From: Variovorax sp. UMC13
GTDB lineage: Bacteria > Pseudomonadota > Gammaproteobacteria > Burkholderiales > Burkholderiaceae_C
Length of the DNA stretch: 64,000 nt
NCBI RefSeq assembly: GCF_014170375.1
Contig: NZ_LZZW01000030.1
Span: 62,001 to 126,000, forward strand
Reading direction: 5' to 3'
Made by a program: the position numbers and the translations under genes. Numbering within the stretch: the stretch's first letter is position 1; the number at the start of each line of letters is the position of its first letter. A model generated the notes under the pieces. It saw nothing but the letters and a program-made list of their open reading frames with translations, was not told the DNA's origin and did no database searches. Positions 17,264 through 25,381 of this stretch are shown here, in pieces.

Positions 17264-17626
17264 ATGAAGACGCTCTCCCGCATCGCCCTCTCCGCTTCGT
17301 TCGCCCTGCTCGCACTCGGCACCGCCCAGGCCGAGGAATACCAGGGCGTGCTGCAGGCACGCTCGACCGTGGCCCGCGACGCGGTCCGTGCCAAGGCCAT
17401 TGCGGCCGCGCATGTGTCGAACCAGAACGCCGACGCCGCCTCGTCGCTGGTCGCCACGGCGCCGAACGCACCGCGCGACCGCGCCACGGTGCAGGCCGAA
17501 GCCTATGCCCGCGCCCACGCGCCGCACCAGAACCTGCGCGCCGAAGCCTTCGCCGGCAGCCGCGTGCCGGCCTTCTACGACGCCGTCGCGCCGACGACGC
17601 GCAGCGCGAGCGTGGACCTGCGCTGA
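17264..17626 (+). CDS. Small secreted Ala-rich protein with two imperfect repeats
   Basis: 120 residues, of no family I can assign with certainty. Residues 1-23 form a clear signal peptide ending ALGTAQA|EE, so the mature protein of about 97 residues is periplasmic or secreted. The mature part holds two imperfect repeats: VARDAVRAKAIAAAHVSNQN (about 36-55) and RATVQAEAYARAHAPHQN (about 73-90). The shared pattern RxxVxAxAxAxAHxxxQN is loosely like DUF4148-type proteins of Burkholderiales. No cysteine is present. It is the first gene behind box copy 2 and lies 43 bp upstream of the thioredoxin gene, so it is probably induced by the response regulator together with the redox genes. Confidence 0.75.
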   Translation: MKTLSRIALSASFALLALGTAQAEEYQGVLQARSTVARDAVRAKAIAAAHVSNQNADAASSLVATAPNAPRDRATVQAEAYARAHAPHQNLRAEAFAGSRVPAFYDAVAPTTRSASVDLR

Positions 17627-17669
17627 AGCGGCCGCCGCGCGCCCCCAAACCCACTTCCTGGAGCCCACC

Positions 17670-18233
17670 ATGCGCATCCGATCCAGCATCCTCCTGCTCG
17701 TCGCGGGCCTCGCGGCCTCGGCCGCGGTCCTCACCTTCGCCGCTTCGCCGTCCGGCGGCGACCTGGCCGCGGGCGCCACGCCCCTCACGCCGGCCTTCCA
17801 GAACATCGAGGCCTGGCACAACTCGCCGCCGCTGCAGCTCGAGGCGCTGCGCGGCAAGGTGGTGCTGGTCGACTTCTGGACCTACACCTGCATCAACTGC
17901 CTCAACCACCTGCCCTCCGTGAAGGACTGGCACGCGAAGTACAAGGACCAGGGCCTGGTCGTGGTGGGCGTGCACACGCCGGAATTCGCCTTCGAGAAAT
18001 CGCAGCAGAACGTGAAGGACGCGATCGCGCGGCTGAAGATCGAACATGCGGTGGCGCAGGACAACGGCTACGCGACCTGGAAGTCCTTCCGCAACCAGTA
18101 CTGGCCCGCGGTGTACCTGATCGACAAGCAGGGCAAGGTCGTCTACTCGCACTTCGGCGAGGGCCGCTACCGCGAGACCGAGCAGAAGATCCAGGCGCTG
18201 CTCGCGGAGCCGGCCCCGGCTCCGGGCTCCTGA
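17670..18233 (+). CDS. Periplasmic thioredoxin-like protein (TlpA/DipZ-type redoxin)
   Basis: 187 residues. An N-terminal hydrophobic stretch (about 5-27) acts as a signal or anchor. The thioredoxin fold follows, with active site WTYTCINCL (C74-I-N-C77), an uncommon CxxC dipeptide. Next comes the strand LVVVGVHTPEFAFEK, and the cis-proline is in WPAVYLID. The sequence LRGKVVLVDFWTY.CINCL also occurs in the thioredoxin domain of the DipZ-like protein at 20411, so the two are paralogues. A role in thiol-disulfide exchange outside the cytoplasm is expected, perhaps receiving electrons from the CcdA-type membrane domain of the DipZ-like protein. Confidence 0.88.
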   Translation: MRIRSSILLLVAGLAASAAVLTFAASPSGGDLAAGATPLTPAFQNIEAWHNSPPLQLEALRGKVVLVDFWTYTCINCLNHLPSVKDWHAKYKDQGLVVVGVHTPEFAFEKSQQNVKDAIARLKIEHAVAQDNGYATWKSFRNQYWPAVYLIDKQGKVVYSHFGEGRYRETEQKIQALLAEPAPAPGS

Positions 18234-18234
18234 C

Positions 18235-18366
18235 ATGAAGACGCTCTGGTTCGCCCTGCTCTTCATGGCCGGTGGCATCGCGCACGAGCTCCGCAACCCG
18301 GTCAGCTGCCAATGCATCACGGCCCGCGCGGCCACGGGCGCCGAGAAGAAGCGCCCCCGGCGCTGA
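18235..18366 (+). CDS. Small 43-residue putative membrane or secreted peptide
   Basis: ATG 18235 starts one base after the thioredoxin stop (18231-18233) and the frame ends at TGA 18364-18366. The product starts MKTLWFALLFMAGGIAHELR, a hydrophobic N-terminal helix. A Cys-x-Cys motif (SCQCIT) and a Lys/Arg-rich tail (KKRPRR) follow. Spacing suggests translational coupling with the thioredoxin. A Cys-x-Cys pair in a redox operon is suggestive. I recognise no family, and the ORF could be chance, but the immediate junction and signal-like start favour a real small gene. Confidence 0.5.
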   Translation: MKTLWFALLFMAGGIAHELRNPVSCQCITARAATGAEKKRPRR

Positions 18367-18374
18367 GCCGACGG

Positions 18375-18430
18375 GAAACGTAGTGTGTGGATTTCCGGCA
18401 CGGATACAGAGGCATACAGAACCCGGCCCG
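18375..18430 (+). promoter_or_regulatory. Response-regulator box copy 3 with extended conserved upstream block
   Basis: ATACA-GAGGC-ATACA at 18404-18418 is preceded by the block at 18375-18397 (GTGTGGATTTCCG core), nearly identical to 17136-17158. An ACCCGGCC tail follows. It is about 90 bp upstream of the Ohr/OsmC start at 18508, so this is probably a separate promoter for that gene inside the cluster. Confidence 0.6.
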
Positions 18431-18507
18431 ACACCCGTGAACACGGAAAACAATTCCTTCGTTCCCTTCAGAAATCCTCTTTTTTCATCCTCGTTCAAGG
18501 ACATCCC

Positions 18508-18930
18508 ATGACCGCATCGACCCCCAAGATCCTCTACACCGGCAAGACCCGCACCTCCTCCGGCGGCCGCGACGGCGACGCCCGCAGCGACGACGGCCGG
18601 CTGGCCATCCAGCTCTCGTCGCCCGGCGGCAAGGGCACCGGCACCAACCCCGAGCAGCTGTTCGCGGCCGGCTGGTCGGCCTGCTTCATCGGCGCGATGG
18701 GCCTGGCGGCGAACAAGCTCCAGGTCAAGGTGCCGGCCGACACGGCCATCGACGCCGAGGTCGACCTCGCCAACGCCGACGGCGCCTACTTCCTGCGCGC
18801 CCGGCTCCACGTCAGCCTGCCGGGCCTCGAGCGCGAGCTCGCGCAGTCGCTGGTCGATGCCGCGCACCAGACCTGCCCCTACTCCAAGGCGATCCGCGGC
18901 AACGTCGATGTCGTGATCACCCTGGTCTGA
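18508..18930 (+). CDS. Ohr/OsmC-family organic hydroperoxide reductase
   Basis: 140 residues. The two reactive cysteines are in place: the peroxidatic one in GWSACFIGAM and the resolving one in HQTCPYSKAIRGN near the C-terminus. NPEQLFAAG and the early LYTGKTRTSSGGRDG segment match the Ohr subgroup. The enzyme reduces organic hydroperoxides to alcohols in the cytoplasm and is usually recycled by lipoylated proteins. It is preceded by response-regulator box copy 3, not by an OhrR-type repressor gene. Control by a two-component system would be unusual for an ohr gene. Confidence 0.9.
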   Translation: MTASTPKILYTGKTRTSSGGRDGDARSDDGRLAIQLSSPGGKGTGTNPEQLFAAGWSACFIGAMGLAANKLQVKVPADTAIDAEVDLANADGAYFLRARLHVSLPGLERELAQSLVDAAHQTCPYSKAIRGNVDVVITLV

Positions 18931-18960
18931 GCCTGAGCGCGCAGCGCCTATAAACGAGCC

Positions 18961-20316
18961 ATGGACACGCCCCCCGCCCTTTCGCAGACGCCCGCGGCAT
19001 GGCGGCGGTTCGTGCCGCGTTCGCTGTTCGCCCGCGCGACGCTGATCATCGTGATCGGCCTCGCGATCGCGCAGCTGCTGACCTTCACCGCGATCCGCTA
19101 CGAGCGCGACACGGCGCTGCGCGAACTGATGATGATCGGCATCGAGCGCGACATCGCGAGCTCGGTCGCGATCCTCGACCGCCTGCCGGCCGACGAGCGC
19201 GCGGGCTGGCTCGACCGCCTCGAGCGGCGCAACTACCGCTTCGTACTGGGCAGCGAGCCTGTCGCGGGCACCGCGCCCGACTCACTGGCGCTGCAGCAGT
19301 TCGCCGACGCCATCGTCGATGCGCTGCATCCCTTCGCGGTGCGCCAGGTGGTCGAGGTGCCGTCGCCGCGCGAGAGCCTGCAGATCGCGGTGCGGCTCAC
19401 GGACGGCAGCGAGGTGACGGTGCATGCGCGGCGCGTCGGGATGCCGGTCTCGGGCTGGGTGCTGTGGATGCTGCTGGGGCAGCTCGCGGTGCTGGCGGCC
19501 TGCGCCTGGCACGCGATGCGACTGGTCACGCGGCCGCTCGCGCAGCTCGCCGCGGCGGCCGACGGGCTCGGGCCCGAGCTCAAGACCCAGCCGCTGGCCG
19601 AGGAAGGCCCGACCGAGGTGGCGCACGCCGCGCGCGCCTTCAACGCCATGCAGCGGCGCATCGGCGGCTACATGGCCGAACGGGTGGAGATCCTGGCCGC
19701 GATCTCGCACGACCTGCAGACGCCCATCACCCGCATGCGGCTGCGCACCGAGCTGATGGACAACGAACGCGACCAGGCCAAGTTCCGCCAGGACCTCGAC
19801 GCGATGCACACGCTGGTGCGCGAGGGCGTGACCTATGCGCGCACCTTGCACGGCGCCACCGAACCGCCCTGCCGCATCGACGCCGATGCGCTGTTCGAGA
19901 GCATGACCGCCGACTACGAGGACGTGGGGCAGCCGGTGCCGATCGAAGGCCGCGCCGGCGCGCCCATCGTGACGCGGCCCAACGCGCTGCGCCGCATCCT
20001 GACGAACCTGATCGACAACGCGCTGAAGTTCGGCTCCGACGTGCGCCTGCGCGTGCACGCCGAAGCGGACCGGCTGACGGTCAGCGTGCTGGACAACGGC
20101 CCGGGCATCCCGCCGACCGAGCTGGAGGCCGTGCTCCAGCCCTTCTACCGCGTCGAGGGCTCGCGCAACCGCGGCACCGGCGGCACCGGCCTGGGCCTGG
20201 CCATCGCGCACCAGCTCGCGATGGCGATGGGGGCCGAACTCACGCTGCACAACCGCGCCGAAGGCGGACTGGAGGCACGCCTCACGATGAGCACCCGCAC
20301 CGCCACACCGGGCTGA
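18961..20316 (+). CDS. Sensor histidine kinase
   Basis: 451 residues. TM1 is about 24-45 and TM2 about 168-187, enclosing a periplasmic sensor of some 120 residues without recognisable fold. HAMP follows (about 188-240). HisKA carries the phosphoacceptor H250 in AISHDLQTPITR. The ATPase domain has the N-box NLIDNALKFG, G1 box DNGPGIPP and G2 GGTGLGLAIAHQ. It lies 30 bp after the Ohr gene and is the only kinase in the block, so it is the probable partner of the OmpR-type regulator at 16254. The signal is unknown; neighbours suggest peroxide or thiol stress, or a metal. Confidence 0.92.
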   Translation: MDTPPALSQTPAAWRRFVPRSLFARATLIIVIGLAIAQLLTFTAIRYERDTALRELMMIGIERDIASSVAILDRLPADERAGWLDRLERRNYRFVLGSEPVAGTAPDSLALQQFADAIVDALHPFAVRQVVEVPSPRESLQIAVRLTDGSEVTVHARRVGMPVSGWVLWMLLGQLAVLAACAWHAMRLVTRPLAQLAAAADGLGPELKTQPLAEEGPTEVAHAARAFNAMQRRIGGYMAERVEILAAISHDLQTPITRMRLRTELMDNERDQAKFRQDLDAMHTLVREGVTYARTLHGATEPPCRIDADALFESMTADYEDVGQPVPIEGRAGAPIVTRPNALRRILTNLIDNALKFGSDVRLRVHAEADRLTVSVLDNGPGIPPTELEAVLQPFYRVEGSRNRGTGGTGLGLAIAHQLAMAMGAELTLHNRAEGGLEARLTMSTRTATPG

Positions 20317-20410
20317 CGCCCGCCGCCCCCACGCCTCTTCTCCCGCCGCGGCTCGCAACGCGCGAGGCCGCCGGGAGCCCGCACGCCCCTTCCACACCAG
20401 GAGCCTTGCC

Positions 20411-22159
20411 ATGCTCATCCTCTTCATCGCCTACCTGGGCGGGGTGCTCACGATCCTGAGCCCCTGCATCCTGCCGGTACTGCCCTTCGTGTTCGCACGC
20501 GCCGACCGGCCCTTCCGCTCGCACGGCCTGCCGATGCTGGCGGGCATGGCGCTGGCCTTCGCCGCCATCGCCACGCTGGCCGCGGTGGGCGGCGGCTGGG
20601 TGGTCACGCTCAACCAGTACGGCCGCTACGCCGCGATCGCACTGCTGGCGGGCTTCGGCCTCACGCTGCTGTTCCCGGCCCTCGCCGACCGGTTGAGCCG
20701 GCCGCTGGTCGCGCTGGGACTGCGGCTGTCCGACGCGCCCGCGGCTGTCGGCTCGCCGCTGCTGCTGGGCGTGGGCACCGGGCTGCTCTGGGCGCCCTGC
20801 GCGGGGCCGATCCTGGGCCTGATCCTCACGGGCGCTGCGCTCAACGGCGCCAGCGTCGGCACGTCCCTGCTGCTGCTGGCCTATGCCGCGGGCGCCTGCA
20901 CCTCGCTGGCCGCGGCACTGCTGTTCGGCGGCCGGCTGTTCGCGCTGATGAAGCATTCGCTGCACACCGGCGAATGGCTGCGGCGCGCGGCCGGCGCCGC
21001 GGTGCTGGTGGGCGTGGGCGCGATCGCGCTGGGGCTGGACACGGGGCTGCTCGCGCGCCTGTCGGTCGGCACCACCTCGGAACTGGAACAGGCGCTGGTG
21101 GAAAAGGTCCGCATGCCGGCGCCCGTACCGGCCATCGACGCCGGCGGCCTGGTGCCGACCGCGCTGCGCGAACCCTCCCCCGCGCGCACCCTGGGCATCG
21201 AAGGCAGCCTGCCTTCGCTCGCGGGCGCGACCGAGTGGATCAACTCGCCGCCGCTCACGGCCGAAGGCCTGCGCGGCAAGGTGGTGCTGGTCGACTTCTG
21301 GACCTACTCCTGCATCAACTGCCTGCGCACCCTGCCCTACCTGCGCGCCTGGGCCGAGAAGTACCGGGACGCGGGCCTGGTGGTGCTGGGCGTGCACGCG
21401 CCGGAGTTCGCCTTCGAGAAGCGTTCGGCCAACGTGCACCGGGCGGTGCGCGAGTTGGGCGTCGGCTTCCCGGTGGCGGTCGACAACGACTTCGCGCTCT
21501 GGCGCGGCTTCGGCAACCGCTACTGGCCGGCCTTCTACTTCGTCGATGCGCAGGGCCGGATCCGCCACCACCAGTTCGGCGAGGGCGACTACGCGCAGGC
21601 GGAACAGGTGCTGCAGCAGCTGCTCGCCGAGGCGGGCCAGGCGAACCTGCCGTCGACGCTGGTGGCGCCGCAGGGCCAGGGCGTGCAGGCCGCGCCCGGC
21701 TCGGCGCCGGTGCTGTCGGGCGAGACCTACCTGGGCTACGCGCAGGCGCAGGGCTTCGCCGTGCCCGGCGGCCTGGTGCGCGACCGCGCGCAGGCCTACC
21801 CGGGCGCCGCCACGCTGCGCACCAACCAGTGGGCACTGGCCGGCGAATGGACCGCGGAGCCCGAGCGCATCGTGGCCCGCGGCGCGAACGGCCGCATCGC
21901 CTACCGCTTCCACGCGCGCGACCTGCACCTGGTGCTGGGCCCGGCGGCCGACGGCCGGCCGGTGCGCTTCCGGGTGCGCGTGGACGGCCAGCCGCCGCTG
22001 GCCGACCACGGCGCCGACACCGACGCGCAGGGCGAAGGCGTGGTCGATGCGCAGAAGCTCTACCAGCTGGTGCGCCAGGCCGCGCCCGGCCCGGACCGGC
22101 TGTTCGAGATCGAGTTCCTCGACGCCGGCGCGCAGGCCTACGCCTTCACCTTCGGCTGA
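20411..22159 (+). CDS. DipZ-like CcdA/DsbD membrane domain fused to thioredoxin and a C-terminal beta domain
   Basis: 582 residues in three parts. Residues 1 to about 215 form a CcdA/DsbD-type transporter domain, with SPCILPVLPF in the first helix and APCAGPILGL in a later one. These contain the paired Cys that carry electrons across the membrane. About 270-410 is a periplasmic thioredoxin domain with active site C301-I-N-C304 and WPAFYFVD as the cis-Pro strand. About 425-582 is a beta-rich domain as in mycobacterial DipZ. The likely task is passing cytoplasmic reducing power to periplasmic thiols. The thioredoxin domain is closely similar to the separate redoxin at 17670. The 3' end overlaps the convergent glycosyltransferase gene by 14 bp. 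Confidence 0.9.
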   Translation: MLILFIAYLGGVLTILSPCILPVLPFVFARADRPFRSHGLPMLAGMALAFAAIATLAAVGGGWVVTLNQYGRYAAIALLAGFGLTLLFPALADRLSRPLVALGLRLSDAPAAVGSPLLLGVGTGLLWAPCAGPILGLILTGAALNGASVGTSLLLLAYAAGACTSLAAALLFGGRLFALMKHSLHTGEWLRRAAGAAVLVGVGAIALGLDTGLLARLSVGTTSELEQALVEKVRMPAPVPAIDAGGLVPTALREPSPARTLGIEGSLPSLAGATEWINSPPLTAEGLRGKVVLVDFWTYSCINCLRTLPYLRAWAEKYRDAGLVVLGVHAPEFAFEKRSANVHRAVRELGVGFPVAVDNDFALWRGFGNRYWPAFYFVDAQGRIRHHQFGEGDYAQAEQVLQQLLAEAGQANLPSTLVAPQGQGVQAAPGSAPVLSGETYLGYAQAQGFAVPGGLVRDRAQAYPGAATLRTNQWALAGEWTAEPERIVARGANGRIAYRFHARDLHLVLGPAADGRPVRFRVRVDGQPPLADHGADTDAQGEGVVDAQKLYQLVRQAAPGPDRLFEIEFLDAGAQAYAFTFG

Positions 22160-23318
22160 GGCCCGGGGTGCGGAAGTCGGGCGCCGGCAGGTCGGCCTGG
22201 GCCACGATGCGCTCGAGGATGGCCGGCAGCTCGAACACCGCGCGGTTGTCCAGGCGCCGGGTGGCGGCGCGGTAGCGCGGCAGTTCGCGCACCAGCTGCG
22301 CCACCGCGGCGTCGATGCGGGCGAAGCTGGGCAGCACCAGCCCGACCTCGTGCTCGCGCACCCACTGCGTGTTGTAGCGCTCCTGCGGCAGGGTCCAGCG
22401 GTTGCGCACCACGATCACCGGCAGCCGCATCTGCACCGCCTCGCTGAGGCTGCCCGGTCCGGGCTTGCCGATGAAGAAGTCGGCCAGCTGCATGGTGCGC
22501 GCGACCTCGGGCGTGAAGCCCAGCACCCGCCGCGGCGCCCGCGCGGGCAAAGCTTCGAGCGCCTTGGCCAGCGCGGCGTTGTGGCCGCAGACCAGGATCA
22601 GCTGCGTGTCCGGCAGCCGCTTGGCGATGTCGAGCATGGCCTTCGCGCCCTGGCCGCCGAACAGCACGATGCCGGTGGCGCGGTCCGGGTCGAGCCCCAG
22701 GCGCACGCGCTCGGCCGCGCGGTCGGCCGGCGGCGACGCATAGAAATCGTCGCGCAGCAGCATGCCCGAGCTGGCGTGGATGTGGCTGGCGGGCAGGCCG
22801 GCGTCGCGCGCCTGCTGCAGCGCATGGGCCGAGCCGCAGACCACGTGCTGGTCCAACCCCTTGTCGATCCAGAAGCGCGGAGGGTGGTCGGCCAGGTCGG
22901 TCAGCACGGTCGCGAAGGGCACGCCGGGCAGGGCCGAGGCCAGCGACTCGCGCAGGCCGCGGTTGAAGTTGGGGATCATCGACACCACCAGGTCGGGCTC
23001 GGTGGCCAGCCAGTGCTGCTGCAGCAGGCGCACGGTAGGCCCGTGCCACCAGCGGATCATGGCCTGCAGCAGCTTGAGCTCCTGCGCGAGCCCGGCGGTC
23101 CAGCCGCGCGCGATGCGCTTGTTGTAGTAGTCCTCGGGCTCCATGCCGGTCATGCGGCGGAACTTCTGCGTCGGGTCCAGCACCTCGCGCAGGTTCAGCA
23201 GGCGCACGGTCCAGGGCAGGCCCGCGCGCGCGATCGCGGCCCGCAGCGCCAGCGCCGAGGCGCGGTGGCCGCCGCCGGCATCGAGATAGACCAGGTCGAC
23301 CGTGCGCGCGCGGCTCAT
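22146..23318 (-). CDS. GT28/MGDG-synthase-like glycosyltransferase
   Basis: 390 residues from ATG 23318. The N-terminal YLDAGGGHRASALALR glycine-rich loop and the following helix are typical of monogalactosyldiacylglycerol synthase and MurG-type GT-B enzymes. The C-terminal nucleotide-sugar site includes FGGQGAKAM, LILVCGHNAAL and the acidic/Pro block IGKPGPGSLSEAV. Such enzymes transfer a sugar to a membrane lipid. The gene overlaps the upstream phosphoesterase by ATGA, so the two are co-translated. A glycolipid-forming role is likely; the sugar and acceptor are unknown. Confidence 0.8.
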   Translation of the reverse strand: MSRARTVDLVYLDAGGGHRASALALRAAIARAGLPWTVRLLNLREVLDPTQKFRRMTGMEPEDYYNKRIARGWTAGLAQELKLLQAMIRWWHGPTVRLLQQHWLATEPDLVVSMIPNFNRGLRESLASALPGVPFATVLTDLADHPPRFWIDKGLDQHVVCGSAHALQQARDAGLPASHIHASSGMLLRDDFYASPPADRAAERVRLGLDPDRATGIVLFGGQGAKAMLDIAKRLPDTQLILVCGHNAALAKALEALPARAPRRVLGFTPEVARTMQLADFFIGKPGPGSLSEAVQMRLPVIVVRNRWTLPQERYNTQWVREHEVGLVLPSFARIDAAVAQLVRELPRYRAATRRLDNRAVFELPAILERIVAQADLPAPDFRTPGLSRR

Positions 23319-24193
23319 GCCGACACCGGCTGCCGCTTGGGCGCGGCCCGGCGCGCGCGCGCGGCCACCGGCATGTGCTCGGCCCAGCGCAGGATCTCCA
23401 GCGTGCCGTCGGCCTGCTCGGCCAGGGCCGTGAGGCTCTCGACCCAGTCGCCGTCGTTGCAGTAGAGGATGCCGTCGATGTCGCGCATCTCGGCATGGTG
23501 GATGTGGCCGCAGACCACGCCCTGCACGCCGCGTTTGCGCGCCTCTCGCGCCACCGCGTTCTCGAAGTCGCCCACGTAGCTGACCGCGCGCTTGACCTTG
23601 AGCTTGAGGTACTGCGACAGCGACCAGTAGGGCAGGCCCATGCGCGCGCGCAGCGAGTTGAGGTGGCGGTTGAGCCGCAGCGTGAACTCGTAGAGCGAGT
23701 CGCCCACGTGGGCCAGCCACTTGGCGCACTGGATCACGCCGTCGAACAGGTCGCCGTGCATCACCCACAGCGCGCGGCCGTCGGCGGTCTCGTGCACCCA
23801 GTCCTCCACCACCTCGATGCCGCCGAAGTCGTGGTTGACGTACTTGCGCGCGAACTCGTCGTGGTTGCCCGGCACGAAGATCACGCGCGTGCCCTTGCGC
23901 GCCTTGCGCAGCAGCTTCTGGATCACGTCGTTGTGCGCCTGCGGCCAGTACCACTGCCGCCGCAGCTGCCAGCCGTCGATGATGTCGCCGACCAGGTAGA
24001 GCGTCTCGCACTCGGTGTGCTTGAGGAAATCGAGCAGCGCATGCGCCTGGCAGCCCGGCGTGCCCAGGTGCAGGTCGGAGATCCACAGCGTGCGGTAGCG
24101 CAGCGGTGGCCGCGTCGGTGGATCGTCGGCCGTCTCGGGAGAGGGGGCCGCAGTGTCGCGCCATGCGCGAAGGAAGGCATCGTCGCGTTGCAT
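23315..24193 (-). CDS. LpxH-like metallophosphoesterase (UDP-2,3-diacylglucosamine hydrolase family)
   Basis: 292 residues. Motifs run in order: ISDLHLGTPG, LVGDIIDGWQ, VPGNHDEF, then MHGDLFDG and CGHIHHAEM, all metal ligands of calcineurin-like enzymes. The spacing and the WYWPQAHNDV segment suit the UDP-2,3-diacylglucosamine diphosphatase group. This longer group is distinct from the main lipid A gene lpxH, because a leading segment (about 1-35) and a C-terminal Arg-rich tail are extra. It is coupled with a GT28 glycosyltransferase, so a membrane-lipid or sugar-diphosphate substrate is plausible. Confidence 0.82.
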   Translation of the reverse strand: MQRDDAFLRAWRDTAAPSPETADDPPTRPPLRYRTLWISDLHLGTPGCQAHALLDFLKHTECETLYLVGDIIDGWQLRRQWYWPQAHNDVIQKLLRKARKGTRVIFVPGNHDEFARKYVNHDFGGIEVVEDWVHETADGRALWVMHGDLFDGVIQCAKWLAHVGDSLYEFTLRLNRHLNSLRARMGLPYWSLSQYLKLKVKRAVSYVGDFENAVAREARKRGVQGVVCGHIHHAEMRDIDGILYCNDGDWVESLTALAEQADGTLEILRWAEHMPVAARARRAAPKRQPVSA

Positions 24194-24247
24194 GGGACCG
24201 CAGCGTCGGCCCCGCGCATGTCCGCCGCGCGGCGGCGGCGTGAATTT

Positions 24248-25219
24248 TCAGTGACAGGGGTGGTGGCTGTCGCTGCAGCGCTGCACTTCGACCGTCGAAT
24301 GCACGATCTCCTCGTGCATCGAGAACTGCGCGCGCACCTCGTCGGCGCCGAGCGTGGGCGAATGCGTGACCACGCTGAGCGCGCAGGCGTAGGCGTTGCG
24401 GCCCACGCGCCAGACGTGCAGGTCGGCCACGCGGGTGTGCGAGTCGGCCAGGCCCTGCTCGACGCCTTCGCGGATCTCGTCGACCACGGGGTGGTCCATC
24501 TCGCGGTCGAGCAGCACGCGGCCGGTCTGCAGCAGCAGGCTCTTGGCCCAGACCGCCACCAGCACCGCGCCGACGATGCCCATCACCGGGTCCAGCCAGG
24601 CCCAGCCGTAGAGCCAGCCGCCGACCAGGGCGGCGATGGCGAGCACCGAGGTGGCGGCGTCGGCCAGCACGTGCAGGTAGGCGGATTGCAGGTTGAGGTC
24701 CTGGCCATGGTCGTGTGCGTGGTCGTGCCCATGGCCGTGGCCATGGTGCTCGTCGTGCGCGTGGTGCGCGCCGCCCAACAGCCGCGCGCAGACCAGGTTC
24801 ACCAGCAGCCCGGCCACCGCGATGACGATGGCTTCGCGGTAATGGATCGGCTCGGGCGACCACAGCCGCTGCAGCGAGCCGATCACCATCAGCGCCGCGA
24901 TGCCCAGCAGCAGCAGGGCGCTCGCGAAGCCCGCCAGCACCTCGATCTTCCAGGTGCCGAAGGCAAAGCGCGGATCGGCCGCATAGCGCCGCACCGCCGC
25001 ATAGGCGAAGGCGCTGAGTCCCAGCGCGAAGGCATGCGAGCTCATGTGCCAGCCGTCGGCCAGCAGCGCCATCGAGTTGAACCACCAGCCGGCCCCGATC
25101 TCCACCAGCATGGTGGCGGCGGTGATCCACATCACGAGGCGGGTGCTGCGCTCGGCCGCGTGGCTGTCGGTGTCGAAGCGGTGGCTGTGCTGCCAGGCGC
25201 TCAGGTCATGGGTGTGCAT
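24248..25219 (-). CDS. Cation diffusion facilitator, DmeF-like, with His-rich loop
   Basis: 323 residues, six predicted membrane helices. Metal-site residues are visible in TM2 (ADGWHMSSH, D55 and H58) and TM5 (HVLADAATS, H183 and D187). A striking cytosolic loop (about 152-174) is nearly half histidine with Asp and Gly, and the N-terminus (MHTHDLSAWQHSHRF) is also His-rich. This matches DmeF-type exporters of Co(II)/Ni(II), or sometimes Zn(II). The start at 25219 places the MHTHDLS motif at the N-terminus, as is typical in DmeF. It is probably an antiporter that keeps cytosolic metal low; specificity is inferred. Confidence 0.9.
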   Translation of the reverse strand: MHTHDLSAWQHSHRFDTDSHAAERSTRLVMWITAATMLVEIGAGWWFNSMALLADGWHMSSHAFALGLSAFAYAAVRRYAADPRFAFGTWKIEVLAGFASALLLLGIAALMVIGSLQRLWSPEPIHYREAIVIAVAGLLVNLVCARLLGGAHHAHDEHHGHGHGHDHAHDHGQDLNLQSAYLHVLADAATSVLAIAALVGGWLYGWAWLDPVMGIVGAVLVAVWAKSLLLQTGRVLLDREMDHPVVDEIREGVEQGLADSHTRVADLHVWRVGRNAYACALSVVTHSPTLGADEVRAQFSMHEEIVHSTVEVQRCSDSHHPCH

Positions 25220-25290
25220 GGGCGGGATTCCTTTGCGGCGCACTATGCCTGCAGCCGCTTGCCCGATACGCGAGAAGGGCCAGGGCGCCG

Positions 25291-25376
25291 TGGAACCGGC
25301 TTCGCCGGGCCACTGGCGTCGCCCCCTTGAGGGGGAAGGCGCAGCCACACGAAGTGGGCAAGCCTTCGGGGGTGGG
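25291..25376 (-). repeat. Dispersed GC-rich palindromic repeat, locus A
   Basis: About 86 bp in the gap between the DmeF-like gene and ruvB. On the minus strand it reads as the same element as at 28952 and 62055: a CCTTCCCCCTC segment, then GGCCCGGCGAAGCCGGTTCC with a strong GGCTTCGCC-type hairpin. It carries no reading frame of its own. Confidence 0.7.
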
Positions 25377-25381
25377 CCTTT

